DNA of 29,063 nucleotides from Triparma columacea (lineage: Eukaryota > Sar > Bolidophyceae > Parmales > Triparmaceae), in NCBI GenBank assembly GCA_030267965.1, contig BRYA01000519.1, positions 1 to 29,063 of the forward strand. The letters run 5' to 3'. This document shows, piece after piece, positions 7,849-19,800 of the stretch. The notes below the pieces were generated by a model that saw only the letters and a list, made by a program, of their open reading frames with translations, was not told where the DNA came from and made no database searches. Position 1 is the first letter of the stretch. The number at the start of each line of letters is the position of its first letter. Made by a program: the position numbers and the translations under genes.

Positions 7849-10795
7849 ATGCCTGACGAGGAGAATCGATCCGATTGGTTCATCTCCCGGGTATCGGTAA
7901 GTCCGGATGGTTCCCCTATGCCCTTCCCTGCTTTCTTAACCCCCTCCCTCCCCCCCTGTTATCTTGCCATATTCCCCCCGCCCTCAGGCCGCCCTTGGTG
8001 TTTCTTCCAAGGTTCTGCCTCCCTCTCCGGAAATAGCCTCGTTCTGTGACTCAGATGATGTCTATATTCTCACAGCTTCGTTATCTAGTCCCGACGAGGT
8101 TTCCTTCTCTAATGATCCTCCCGCTGCCCTTCCCTTTGCCTCGGTGACATTTTTGAAAGCCCCTTCGTGCCCCCCACTTTCGACGGCACCCCTCGAAGAA
8201 TATGCCTCCCATATCACAGTCCTCAACCTCCCTCCCTCCAACGCGCTATCCTCTCTCGCTTCTGCAATTAATAGGGTCTATGCTCCCCTTCTCCTTTCTG
8301 GCGACTCCAATGCGCCCGAGAAGGCCAAAGAACTCCTCGACAAGCTTGACAGGAACCTCCAGGACACGGCTTCGAGCTCTGAAGGAAACGACATTTCCAA
8401 TTACATGAACGTTCGCACCCCGGAAGACGAGGTGGAGTTTTGGTCAAACTTTAGGGGGAGGTCCATCCCCAAGAGCGTCATTTCTGAAATTAGGGACCAG
8501 CTCAGAGACGTTGAAACAACTCTCGTTGCTCTCTCTTCAAAGGCTTCAGAGGCCACCCTAGTTTCGATGGAGGGGCAGGTCACCGAGGGATCAGGTGAGA
8601 TGGGGATCCGTACCCTAGGCGCTCTTACAAGATGAAAAACGAAGCCGCACGCTCCGACCGATGGATCCCCCCCCCCCCCTGCCTCGCACTTCAACTTAAC
8701 CTTCTCCCACCGCTCTCCCTGCAGCCCTCGAAACCTGCCTCCTTAACATTTACAAGCTCAACGACGGCGAGGACAAGCCCGTTTACCCCGAGGCCCGAAT
8801 GAAGCACTTCCTCGACACGATATCCTCCGGGCTCGTGTCTTTTTGCCGTTCCCAGCTCCCCGAGAGCAAGGTAGGTGGCAATGTAAAGGGAGACAGGACA
8901 CTGTGATTGCCGCTGCGATTGCCGCTGCCGTTGCCACTGCTATTGCCACTGCTATTGCCGCTACCGTTGCCGCTGCCGTTGCCACTGCTATTGCCGCTAC
9001 CGTTGCCACTTGCAACTTCGCTGACACCTAAACCACCACCTTTTCACCCCTCTACTACAGGAACTGTACACCCAGCCCTTTTCTGAGGTTAAGGGTAAAC
9101 TCAAGCAGGCGTCAAACCTCATCACATCTTTCACCAGAATGGCGAACAAGTTAACGGAGTTCGATTTCCGAGACTCGGACCATCCCTGGAGTGGCGAGGC
9201 ATACAGCAACAAGGGAAGTGAGATGTTCTCCGAAAGGGTCAGCGAGATTGAGGGCATTAGGAAGAGCGTAGAGGAGATGAAGGGTCTTAGGTGAGAATGG
9301 ACAACAGGGGAGACGGCGCTACGCCGACATCGACGCACTACATTGCGAGGAAGATGAAGTTTTCTGCTCGTCTTTGAATCCTCAACACTTACGCAACCAA
9401 CCGTTCGCCCGCTCCTCCCGTAGCAACAAGGGACAACGAAACGTCTTTGAAAAGTCCAACGTCTTCGCCCCCTTCCTGAACTTCGGTGACACCCTCCTTC
9501 CCTCCCCCTACACTGCTTCCAAGTGGTCTCAGGCCCTGGACGCCTTCGAAGCCTCTCTCAGTGGCATCGAGCAGGGAATAGGAGGAGAGATCAAGAACAG
9601 GGTTAAGGACATGCAGGGGAAGCCCCTCGCCGCCCTCAGCAAGCTACGAAGGTACAGTAATCTTCTCAAGAGGGCCTCGGTTCGCAAGGCCATATCCTCC
9701 GTCCTAGACCCACTCTCGTCGAGCCTTCTCGACGCCGTGTCTGACCTCGAGAACGAGGTCGACAAGAGTGACGACAACGAAGACGAGGATAAGGTCAAGG
9801 CCATCATTAAGACTAGGCAGGTTGGAAATAGGGCAAGGGGCATCCTCGACGGGTGCAAGGAGATCAGCCTCGGCGACGACGTCTCTTCAGCCTGCCAGGA
9901 CCTCATTGATAAGTGCGGCAGGTTCGAAAAGCATCTCTTCAACACCTGGGTGGAGGACACTCAGGACGTCATGGAGGATGGCGACGCCAAGGTCGAAATG
10001 ACGGGGAGGCTAATGGAGATCGACAAGAAGGGCATGCTAAGAGTCAACTACAAGGAGAGGTGAGTTCCGTTGCGAAGCCAACCAATGAGCTGAATCATTC
10101 TAACCCCCACCCCTCACCCCCCACAGCCTCGTCATTCTCCTTCGTCAAGTTCGCCAGCTGACGGAGCTCTCCTTCCCCGTTCCCCAGGGCATCGTTGCTC
10201 TCACCCACGAGGCCGAACGTTACTACCGCTTCGGAATCATGCTCAAAAAGGTTGCCAATTTTTACAACAACATGGAGGGCGGAATTCTCAAGGAGCAGAG
10301 GGGCATGCTTCTAGACAGCCTCGTCGCCTTTGAGGACGTCGTAAGCAAGCCCGGAGGAAAGAAGGACGGTCAGCAAATAACTTGGGGCAACCCTAGCGAG
10401 TGCGAGACTTACGTTGAGAGGCTTCACAAGGCCACGGAGAAGGTGAGAATGGACGACGAAAAGGACTTGTCTCTCTGAGTTGCAAGAGACTCTATTCACC
10501 GACACACCCACCCTCACTCGCCGCAGCTCAAGAACGAGAACGCTAAGCTCCGCGCGGTCCACAACAGTCTTGCGGAGAAGACTGTGACTTTGATGGCCAT
10601 CAACCTGCTGGCCCAGAAGGCGAGGTGGCAGGGCCAGTGGAATTCCATGCAGACTCTCATGTCGACGCTTTCCTCCAAGTACACGCCCTCGCGCATGACC
10701 AAGTTCATCCTGTACTGGAATGCCCAAGTTTACAAGGCCCTCGAGGCCAGCTGGAGGATGGGGCTGGAGTCTCTCAATGAGAGCATGGGCGAGGT

Positions 10796-10831
<36 letters not shown>

Positions 10832-13800
10832 GAGAGAGTGAAAGAGAGACGAGAAATGCAAAGCAGGACGACAAATCTAAATACTAACTCAACCCCCCCC
10901 CCTTGCAGCTCAAGGCCGAGATCGTGTACGTCCAGAAACAGCTGCAGTTCAAGCCACCCCTGGAATCCCTTCGTTCCAAGTACTACGTCAAGTTGCGCTC
11001 GTTCCTATCATTCCCTGGTTCAAAGTTCGTCGGCTTTGCGGAGGACTCAAGCGGGAAGAAGGTGATGAGCAGAATGCAGAAGAACAACGAGGAGGGCGTT
11101 AAGCAGGTCTACATAAAGGCCGAGGAGCTCTTTGCCAAGCTCGCCCTCCTCCTCAAGAAGTACGAGCCCTACACAATCCTCGGAGCAGTTGATCTTTCGG
11201 CGTACGTTTCCAATCACTGCCACGAGGTTCACCACTACTCCGCCAACTTCAATGTCCTCAAGCAGAAGCGAAAGGAGGCTGAGAAGTTGCCTGACATTGA
11301 ACGTGTGGATTGCGTCAAGATCTCCATGCGCGAGTTCAACGCCACTGTCCAAGATCAGATGCAGCGCCTCCACGACATGCTCCTGGTTGGGCTCAGGAAC
11401 AACATCCTCCAGTCTTTCAAGGTCGTCGACGAGTTCCTTACCACGTCGACGGACGCTCTCAAGCAGACCCCGTCGACGATAGAGGAGATCACTGCCGCCC
11501 AAGCAAAGTGGAAGGAAATTAGTTCCAAGAAGGACGAAATGCGGGATGCTAGCAGAAAGTGCGAGGAGAAGCTCGATCTCTTGTTGACCCACGCCACGTC
11601 TTCCAACGCCATTGACCCCTCGGACCTCGCCGCAAAGATGGGGAACCTCGACAACTCCGAGAACTCAAGGTGGTACAGTCTCGAGTACGAGCTCGAGGCC
11701 TTCTCCGAGTTGATAGAGAAACAGAAGGAGCGCGCTGTGGACATCCTCGAAAAGGACGTCATGGATATGAACGAAACGATTGAGTCGTTCACCAACCGCT
11801 GGAACTCCCTCAAGCCCACGGAAATGAAGAGCTGGGAGAAGAGTAGGGTGGAGGAGGTCTTCGACAAGCTCGACAACTTCTGGAAGGAGTTCGAAGACCT
11901 CAAGAACCAGAGCAGCGAGCTCAGCGAGAACTGCGTCAACTTCGGGATGAAGCTCCCTCGCTTCGAAGGTCTCGAGGCTGTCGAGACTGACCTCCAGGCC
12001 ACCTCCAGCAGCTGGAACATGTTCCGCGAGTACACGGAGGAGCTCGACAAGATGGCGTCCACGGACTGGATTGGGTTCCGCGTCAATATATTCGCCCTCG
12101 AGGACTTTGGTAAGGCGTGGACTGAGAAGCTGAAGGAGAGATTTGCCGACAACGCCCACGATATTGTAACGATCCATCTCACGGACCAGCTCGAGGATAT
12201 CAAGCGCGCTATGCCGGCCCTCAAGTACTGCCGAGGAGAGCCTTTTAAGGAGGATCACTGGACGGAGCTGTTGCAGGGAAAGCTCAGGTTGCCCAGCAAC
12301 GTGAGGCTTGAAAACTTGACGTGCGGACACTTTCTCATGGTTCTGGATCGCCTCGCAGATCCCTCTATGGTGCAATTCGTCAAGCATTTACAGTCAAGGG
12401 CTCAGAACGAGGTTATGATTAGGGAGGCCTTGCAGGAGCTCGTCGCGTGGTCGCAGACGACCGACCTCGCGCTTCTCGACCACGAGCTCGAGACCGATTC
12501 CGGAATCAAGAAAACCATGCTCATTAAGGATTGGAAGGACCTCTTCTTGGAGCTCGGCGACAAGCAGTCCCTGCTCTCCTCGCTAAAGGACTCCCCCTTC
12601 TTCAAGCCTTTCGCGGACACTGGCGCCACATACGAGACCAAGCTTTCGAATCTTGACCTCTACCTCCACCAACTCAACACCATCCAGCGCAAGTGGCTTT
12701 ACCTCGAGCCTATCTTCGAGCGCGGTGCACTGCCCTCAGAGCAGCAGAGGTTCAACCGCATCGACACGGAATTCAGAGATATCATGCAGCAGGTCGAGAT
12801 TGAGCCCAAGCTATTCAACCTAGTTGATGAGCGTATCCACCACGGGATCGGGAATACTCTTTCCACCATGGTCGACCAGCTCGAGCGCTGCCAGAAGGCA
12901 CTCGCCGACTTTTTGGAAGAAAAGAGGAGCGCGATGCCCAGGTTCTACTTCATCGGGGATGATGACTTGCTCGAGATTTTGGGACAAGCCACGAACCCCT
13001 CTGTCATCCAAACTCATCTGAAGAAGCTCTTCCAGGGCTTGTACAGTGTCACATTCAACGACAAGAGCACGACAATTTTGCAGTTTGGCAGCAGTGCAGG
13101 GGAGCAGGTGAAGCTGAAGAAGGAGATCAAGCTCACCAACAAGGTCGAGGAGTGGCTCACAAACCTCGAGAAAGAGCACAAAAAGACCCTTGCCAAGCTC
13201 ACCGAGGAGTGCCTCCGGGAGGCCAACAGCGACTACGATGCATTTCCAAGTCAGGTCCTTTGCCTGAGTGAAAATATCAAGTTCTCGGATAGGGCCGAGG
13301 CAGCTATTGGCGAAGGAAGCCTTGGAGAGCTCAATGACAGCCTCCTCGACATGCTCCAGCAGTACACCAGCTTTGACCTTGCTGACCAGCCCGTCATGAA
13401 CCTCAAGATTAAGTCTCTTGTCCTTGACCTCATTCATAATAGGGACGTTGTTGACCAGCTCAAGAAGGCAAGGTGCAGGGGACACGAGGACTGGATCTGG
13501 CAGAAGCAGCTGAGGTACGAAATGGACGAGAGGACCAGCATGAGCGTCATCAAGATGAGTAATGCCACCTTTGACTACACCTACGAGTACCAGGGCAACG
13601 CTGGCAAACTGGTCCACACGCCCTTGACCGACAAGTGTTACCTCACCTTGACTCAAGGGATGCACTTTGGCTTCGGAGGCAACCCCTACGGTCCCGCGGG
13701 AACTGGAAAGACCGAAAGTGTCAAGGCCCTCGGGGCTGCCTTTGGGAGACAGGTTTTAGTCTTCAATTGCGACGAGGGCATCGACTTTGAGTCAATGGGA

Positions 13801-16800
13801 AGAATTTTTATTGGCCTGGTCAAGTCTGGAGCTTGGGGCTGCTTCGACGAATTTAACCGTCTCAAGGAGGACCAGCTGTCCGCCATTAGTCAGCAGATCC
13901 AGGTAATTCAGGACGCTATCAAGGAGAAGACGAGCAACATTAAGCTACTCAACAGGAATGTTACTGTCGACTTCAATGCGGGCATCTTTGTCACTCTTAA
14001 CCCTGCGGGGAAGGGCTACGGGGGAAGAAGCAATTTGCCCGACAACTTGAAGGCTCTCTTCAGACCTGTTGCCATGGGGAGGCCCGACAATGAGCTCATT
14101 GCCGAGGTTTACCTTTACAGCGAAGGTTTCGTGGAGGGAAAGAGCCTCGGAAGGAAAATCGTGAGCCTCTTCAACCTGAGCAAGCAGCTCCTCAGTCACC
14201 AGCAGCATTACGACTGGGGATTGAGGGCACTCAAGGCTGTCCTGTACACGGCCGGAAAGCTGGTCAGTTCCAGGAAGAGCCAGGGGGGAGGGAAGTTGAG
14301 TTCTAATGAGGAAGCCGAACTTTTGATCAAGGCCATTCGCGTCAACACTCTCTCCAAGCTCACGTTCGCGGACACCAAGTCATTCCTTTCACTCATCAGC
14401 GACATCTTCGTCGGCATCAAGTCGGCTGACGTTGAGGGCGGCGAGCTCGAGAGGGCAATCAGGAAGGTCATGGAGGAGAAGCCTTTCCTCCTCTCTGTCG
14501 AGGACAACCAGGTTCGCAAGATGCTCCAACTCAAGGAGGCTCTCGACCAGCGCATGGGGTGTGTCATCGTCGGCCCGAGCGGCTGCGGAAAGACGACCCT
14601 GTGGAGTGTTCTCAAGGCCGCAATGATCAAGTGCGGGCAGGTCGTTAACACGTACGTAATGAACCCGAAGTCCATGCCAAGGCAGCAGCTCCTAGGTTCC
14701 ATGGACTTGGACACCAGGGAGTGGAGGGACGGAGTTCTTACGGACGCCGCAAGGAAGGCCGTGAAGGAGCCCGTTGACGTCAAGACCTGGATCGTCTGCG
14801 ATGGAGATGTTGACCCCGAGTGGATCGAATCCTTGAACAGTGTCCTCGACGACAATCACCTCCTTACCATGCCCAACGGAGAGCGTATTGCTTTTGGCGA
14901 CAACGTCAACTTTCTCTTTGAGACGCACGACCTCTCCTTTGCTTCTCCTGCGACTGTGTCGAGGATGGGGATGATCTTCTTGAACGACGACGATGTCGAC
15001 GTCCAGAGATTGATCACGAGGTGGCTCAACACTCAGGCGGAGGAATATAGAATGAACCTTAGCGCGTGGATCGACGACCTCTTCTACAGGAGCCTCGACT
15101 TCGTTCTGGGAATGGACATGGTTGTAGATACCACCATGGTCGGGACTGTGTTGAGCGGCCTCAGCCAGATCAAGAACTGCCCCAACAAGAAGCAGTTTTT
15201 GTGTGGCATAATTAGGGGCCTGGGCGGCAACTTGTCCCTCGAGGACAGGTCGAGGTTTGGCAAGGAGGTCTTCACCTGGGGCAACGAGAGGCCACCTGAT
15301 CTGGGCGCAGTCTTGGATTGCTACTGCGACGGCAGCAGTCTCGTCAGCTACAGGACCCAGAGCGTGAGTTTTGACACCGGGGCAACCATCGAGGACAGCG
15401 TTGTGCCTACTGTCACCGTACAGAGGACCTTGGACATGATCCAGCCGTGGATTGATCAATTCGAGCCATTTATCCTTGTCGGTCCCGAGGGCTGCGGCAA
15501 GAATATGATCATCAGGGAAGCCTTCAGGAAGCAGAGGAGCACCCAGATCACCACCCTGCACTGCAACGCCCAGACCACCGCCGAGCACGTAATAATGAAG
15601 ATCCAGCAAACTTGCAGCCTCTTCAGCAGCCCTGAGGGGAGGGTCTATAGGCCCAGGGACTGCGAAAGGCTTGTACTATATTTAAAGGACATCAACCTTC
15701 CCAAGCCTGACATGTACAACACATGCATGCTCGTTGCGTTTTTGCAGCAGATGCTCACCTTCAACGGCTTCTACGACGAGAACCTCGAGTTCCTGAAGAT
15801 GGAGAAGATCCAGATAGTCTGCAGCATGAACGCTGCCACGACCGTCGGCAGGCACCCTCTCAGTACGAGGTTCACTGCCGTGGTAAGGATCGGCGTGGTG
15901 GATTACCCTGACCAGAAAGAGCTGGGAGCTGTCTACGACTCCATTCTCGAGCTTGCGTTCTCCACCCCTGGAGCTCCGAGGATTCCTTCCAAGTACAGCA
16001 AGGACATGGAGAGGGCCAAGCTGGCGACGACAATGGTGGACCTTTACCAGCAGGTAAAGAATAAGTTCACCGTGGACGACCACCGCCACTACCTCTTTAC
16101 GCCGAGGGACTTAACGCAGTGGGTTAAAAACCTCCTGAGGTACGACTTGGAGAACGACGAGCTCTTGGACTGCTTGGTGTACGAGGCAGAGAGGCAATTC
16201 AGAGACAGGCTCGTTGACGGCGATGCCATGCAGAAGTTTAACACCATTTTGGCCGGTATCGTCAGAAGCAACTGGAGGCATACTGCTGACTTGGACGGAA
16301 CTTACTTCACCAGCCTCCTTGGCGACGGCCCTTCCAAGAAGAAGAGCGGCGGTGGAGAGAGCAAGAGCGGGGACAGCGGAGACGCCGGGGGCGAGGGTGG
16401 AAGCGGCTTGCTCGTCAGGGTTAAGGAGGACGAATACAAGGGTCTCGTCCAGAATGGCCTCATGCTCTTCGAGAGAGAGGAGAAGGAGCTTAACATCCTC
16501 CTCTTTAAGGAGATACTGGACCATCTCGCCAGGGTCGACAGGATTCTTAGTCAGGACGGTGGCCACCTACTTCTCGTTGGTAGGGGCGGCGTTGGAAGGA
16601 GGAGCGCAGCGACTCTTATCTGCTACATGCACAGGTATCACTTCGCTACCTGCAAGGTCACTAGGGAATATGGACTGAGCCAGTTCAAGGGTGACCTAAA
16701 GGCCGTCATGCAGCTCGCGGGCATCGACGGGGAGAGGGTGTGCTTCTACCTCGAGGACCACCAGTTTGTAGACGACACCATCTTGGAGACTGTGAACAGC

Positions 16801-19800
16801 CTTCTTAGTGCAGGCGAGGTCCCCGGTCTTTACAGCCACGAGGAGTTGGAGCCACTCCTTGCTCCCCTGAAGGAGATGATGCTTGATGAGGGGGGCTACA
16901 GGACCCCCTACGACTTTTTCGTTGCCAGGGTGAAGAAGAACCTTCACGTTTGCTTGTCGATGGACCCAACGAACAAAAATTTCACCACCCAGTGCGAGAG
17001 CAACCCTGCTGTGTACACGTCGTGCAACTTGCTCTGGATGGGAGAGTGGACGAGGGCAAGTATGAAGACCGTGCCGCTCATGTTGGAGGGCGTAAGGGAA
17101 TTGGTCAAGGGGGAAGGACTGGACTTTGAAATTGGAGGAGGCAACGAGGAGGACGGCGGAGCCGAGGACGGCGGAGCAGAGGAGGGCAAGGGGGGGGGAG
17201 AGAAAAGCAACAGGGGAGAGGGCAAGGGGCAAGGGGGCAGGAAGAAGGGCGTTGGGGGAGCTGGGAGGAAGAAGAACTTCATGGCGTCCGTCAACCCAGA
17301 GAGCGTAGTAAATGCAATCATAGACATGCATGGAAGCTGCAGGAACCTTGGCGCGAGCCCGCTCGATTACATGAACTTCTTGAACACTTGGTTTTCGCTT
17401 TTCGAGACCAAGAAGGAGAACCTAATTAGCGAGCTGGGCCATCTTCAGGGCGGGCTCGACAAGCTCGCGGAAGCCAGTCAGACTGTGGACAACTTGAGCA
17501 ATAACGCCCAGAAGCAGCAGAAGCAGCTGAAGGAGGCTCAGACCAAGGCCGACCAGGCTATGGACGAAATCACCAAGGCCCTGGCTGGAGCCCAGGACAC
17601 GAGGAGGGAGACCGAAGATTTGAAGAAGGAGCTCGCCATCAAGGCTGAGGAGACAGCAGAGAGAAAGGCTGCGATCGAGGACGAGCTCAAGGACATCCAG
17701 CCCGTTCTTGACCAGGCCAAGGAGGCCGTGAACGGTATCAAGAGCGAGAACCTGAACGAAATTAGGAGCCTCAAGACCCCCCCCGCTGCAATTAGCGACG
17801 TTTTGAGCGGCGTCCTCATGCTTCTTGGCATCCAGGACTTGAGTTGGTTGAGGATGAAGAAGTTCCTCGGGCAGAGGGGGATCAAGGACGAGATTTTGAA
17901 CTTTGACGCCAAGAACATTACCCCGGCGCTAATGAAGCAGGTCGCGAACTTGCTGAGGAACAAGACAAACAGCTTCGACGCCGCTACGATTTACAGGGTG
18001 AGCGTTGCCGCGGCACCCCTTGCTGCCTGGGTGAAGGCCAACATCAAGTACGCCATGGTTCTTGAGAAGATAGAGCCCCTCCTGAGGGAGCTGAGCAAGG
18101 CGGAGAGCACGCTGAAGAAGAGCCAGTCCAGGTTGGACTCGTGTGAGGCTGAACTCGCGGAGATCGACGACAAGGTTGCCGAGTTGAAGGCCGATTTCGG
18201 GGCCAAGACGAGGGAGGCTGAGACTTTGAGGGTTGGGCTGGAGACAGCCCAGACGACTCTCGAGAGTGCCCAGAGGCTGCTCGGGCAGCTCGGGGGGGAG
18301 CAAGGAAGATGGCAGGGCCAGGCGGACTTCCTCCACGGTCAAATCAGCACCCTTCCCTTTTACATGTTGTTGTGCAGTGGCTTCGTTGTTTATTTGAGCA
18401 AGAGCAGCGAGACTGTTAGGGAGAGCATGCTCAATAGCTGGATCGACATGGTCGGGGGCATAGGCGCAAAGGTTGACGACTTCAACGTAAGGAGGCTCCT
18501 CAGCACTGAGAGCGGCCTCCTGATATGGAAGGGTTGGGGGCTGCCCGCCGACAAGCTCAGCCAGGAGAACGGTATCGTGTTTAGCAACTTACCCATGGAA
18601 AAGGTTCCGTTCATCGTGGATCCTGCTGAGGTCAGCGTGGGATGGTTGAAGAAGTACCTGTCAGAGGAGAGCAAGACAGGCATGGAGGTTGTTGCGAGCG
18701 GAGACCCGAGGTTTGTCAGCCAGGTGGAGCTCTGTGTTAGGTGAGTAGGGAGGTGAAATGAGATACACTTTGGCGAGGCGAGGGTTGGAGTGCAACGCTG
18801 TGGTATGCGTGCATAGCTAACCTCCACCGGTCGTTTCTTCTCTTTGCTCCTTTTGCAGGTTCGGGAAGACACTCCTAATTCTCGACGTCGATGGCGTCGA
18901 CCCCATGCTGTACCCCCTCGCGAGAAGGGACCTGCAGCATGAGGGCGCGAGGTACGTGGTAGCGGTAGGAGACAAGACCCTCGACTTTGCTGAGACTTTC
19001 AGGATGGTCCTGGTGACAAGGAACCCGCAGCCCAATTTGCCACCAGACGCAAGCAGTGTCGTGACGGAGATCAATTTCACCATCACCAAGAGCGGCCTGG
19101 AGGGCCAGCTGCTGGGCGTTGTTCTTAATGCGGAGCAGCCTGAGCTGGAGAAGCAGAAGAGCGCCATGTTAGCCCAGGAGGAGGAATACAAGGTCGAGCT
19201 CGCAGGGCTTGAGAAGAACCTTTTAGAGGCCTTGAGTACCGCCGAGGGAGACTTGCTCCAGAATGTCGCCCTGATAGACACCTTGACGAGCACGAAGGAG
19301 GCCGCCAGAAAGATCGCCGCCGCACTCGAGGAGTCGGGCAAGGCTAGCGAAGAGCTCGACAGGCAGAGAGAGGTGTACAGGGGTTTCGCCAAGTCCGGAA
19401 GTAAGGTGTTCTTCCTGGTGAGCCAGCTTGAGAATGTGAACCCCATGTACCAGTTCAGCCTAGCGTCCTTCATCAAGCTCTTCCAGGGCGTCCTTAGCGA
19501 CCCCGCAAACGCCAACGGGGAAGTCAAGAAGAGGCTGGGTCTGCTGGGCGCGGCCCTGGAGGTGTCTGCACTTTATTTCATCGGGAGGGCACTGTTCAAG
19601 GCCGACAGGCCAATGTTCGCCCTTCACCTCGTGCATGGCATGAAGGGGGACGCGTTCGAAGAGAACGAGTGGGAGGCATTTATCGGAAGGTGAGTTGCTG
19701 CGGCGAGCGACGCGGCGGTCAGCGAAGCGATTCGCGGAATGATTTAATGGGTCTGTAACTTGTAACTTAGCCAACCCTCTTTTGCCCCCCTCCCGCCTTC

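Noticed and set aside
8758..9031. Alanine/valine-rich frames on both strands
   Set aside because: They are translations of the hexamer repeat in DYNC2H1 intron 3, not genes.
10903..10908. Apparent start of the long dynein frame at 10903
   Set aside because: The bases are the TTGCAG acceptor of intron 7; exon 8 begins at 10909 and continues upstream exons in phase.
14692..15609. 305-codon minus-strand open frame inside DYNC2H1 (and several similar ones)
   Set aside because: Antisense shadows of the dynein exon, produced by its strong C/G third-position bias; no recognisable protein features.
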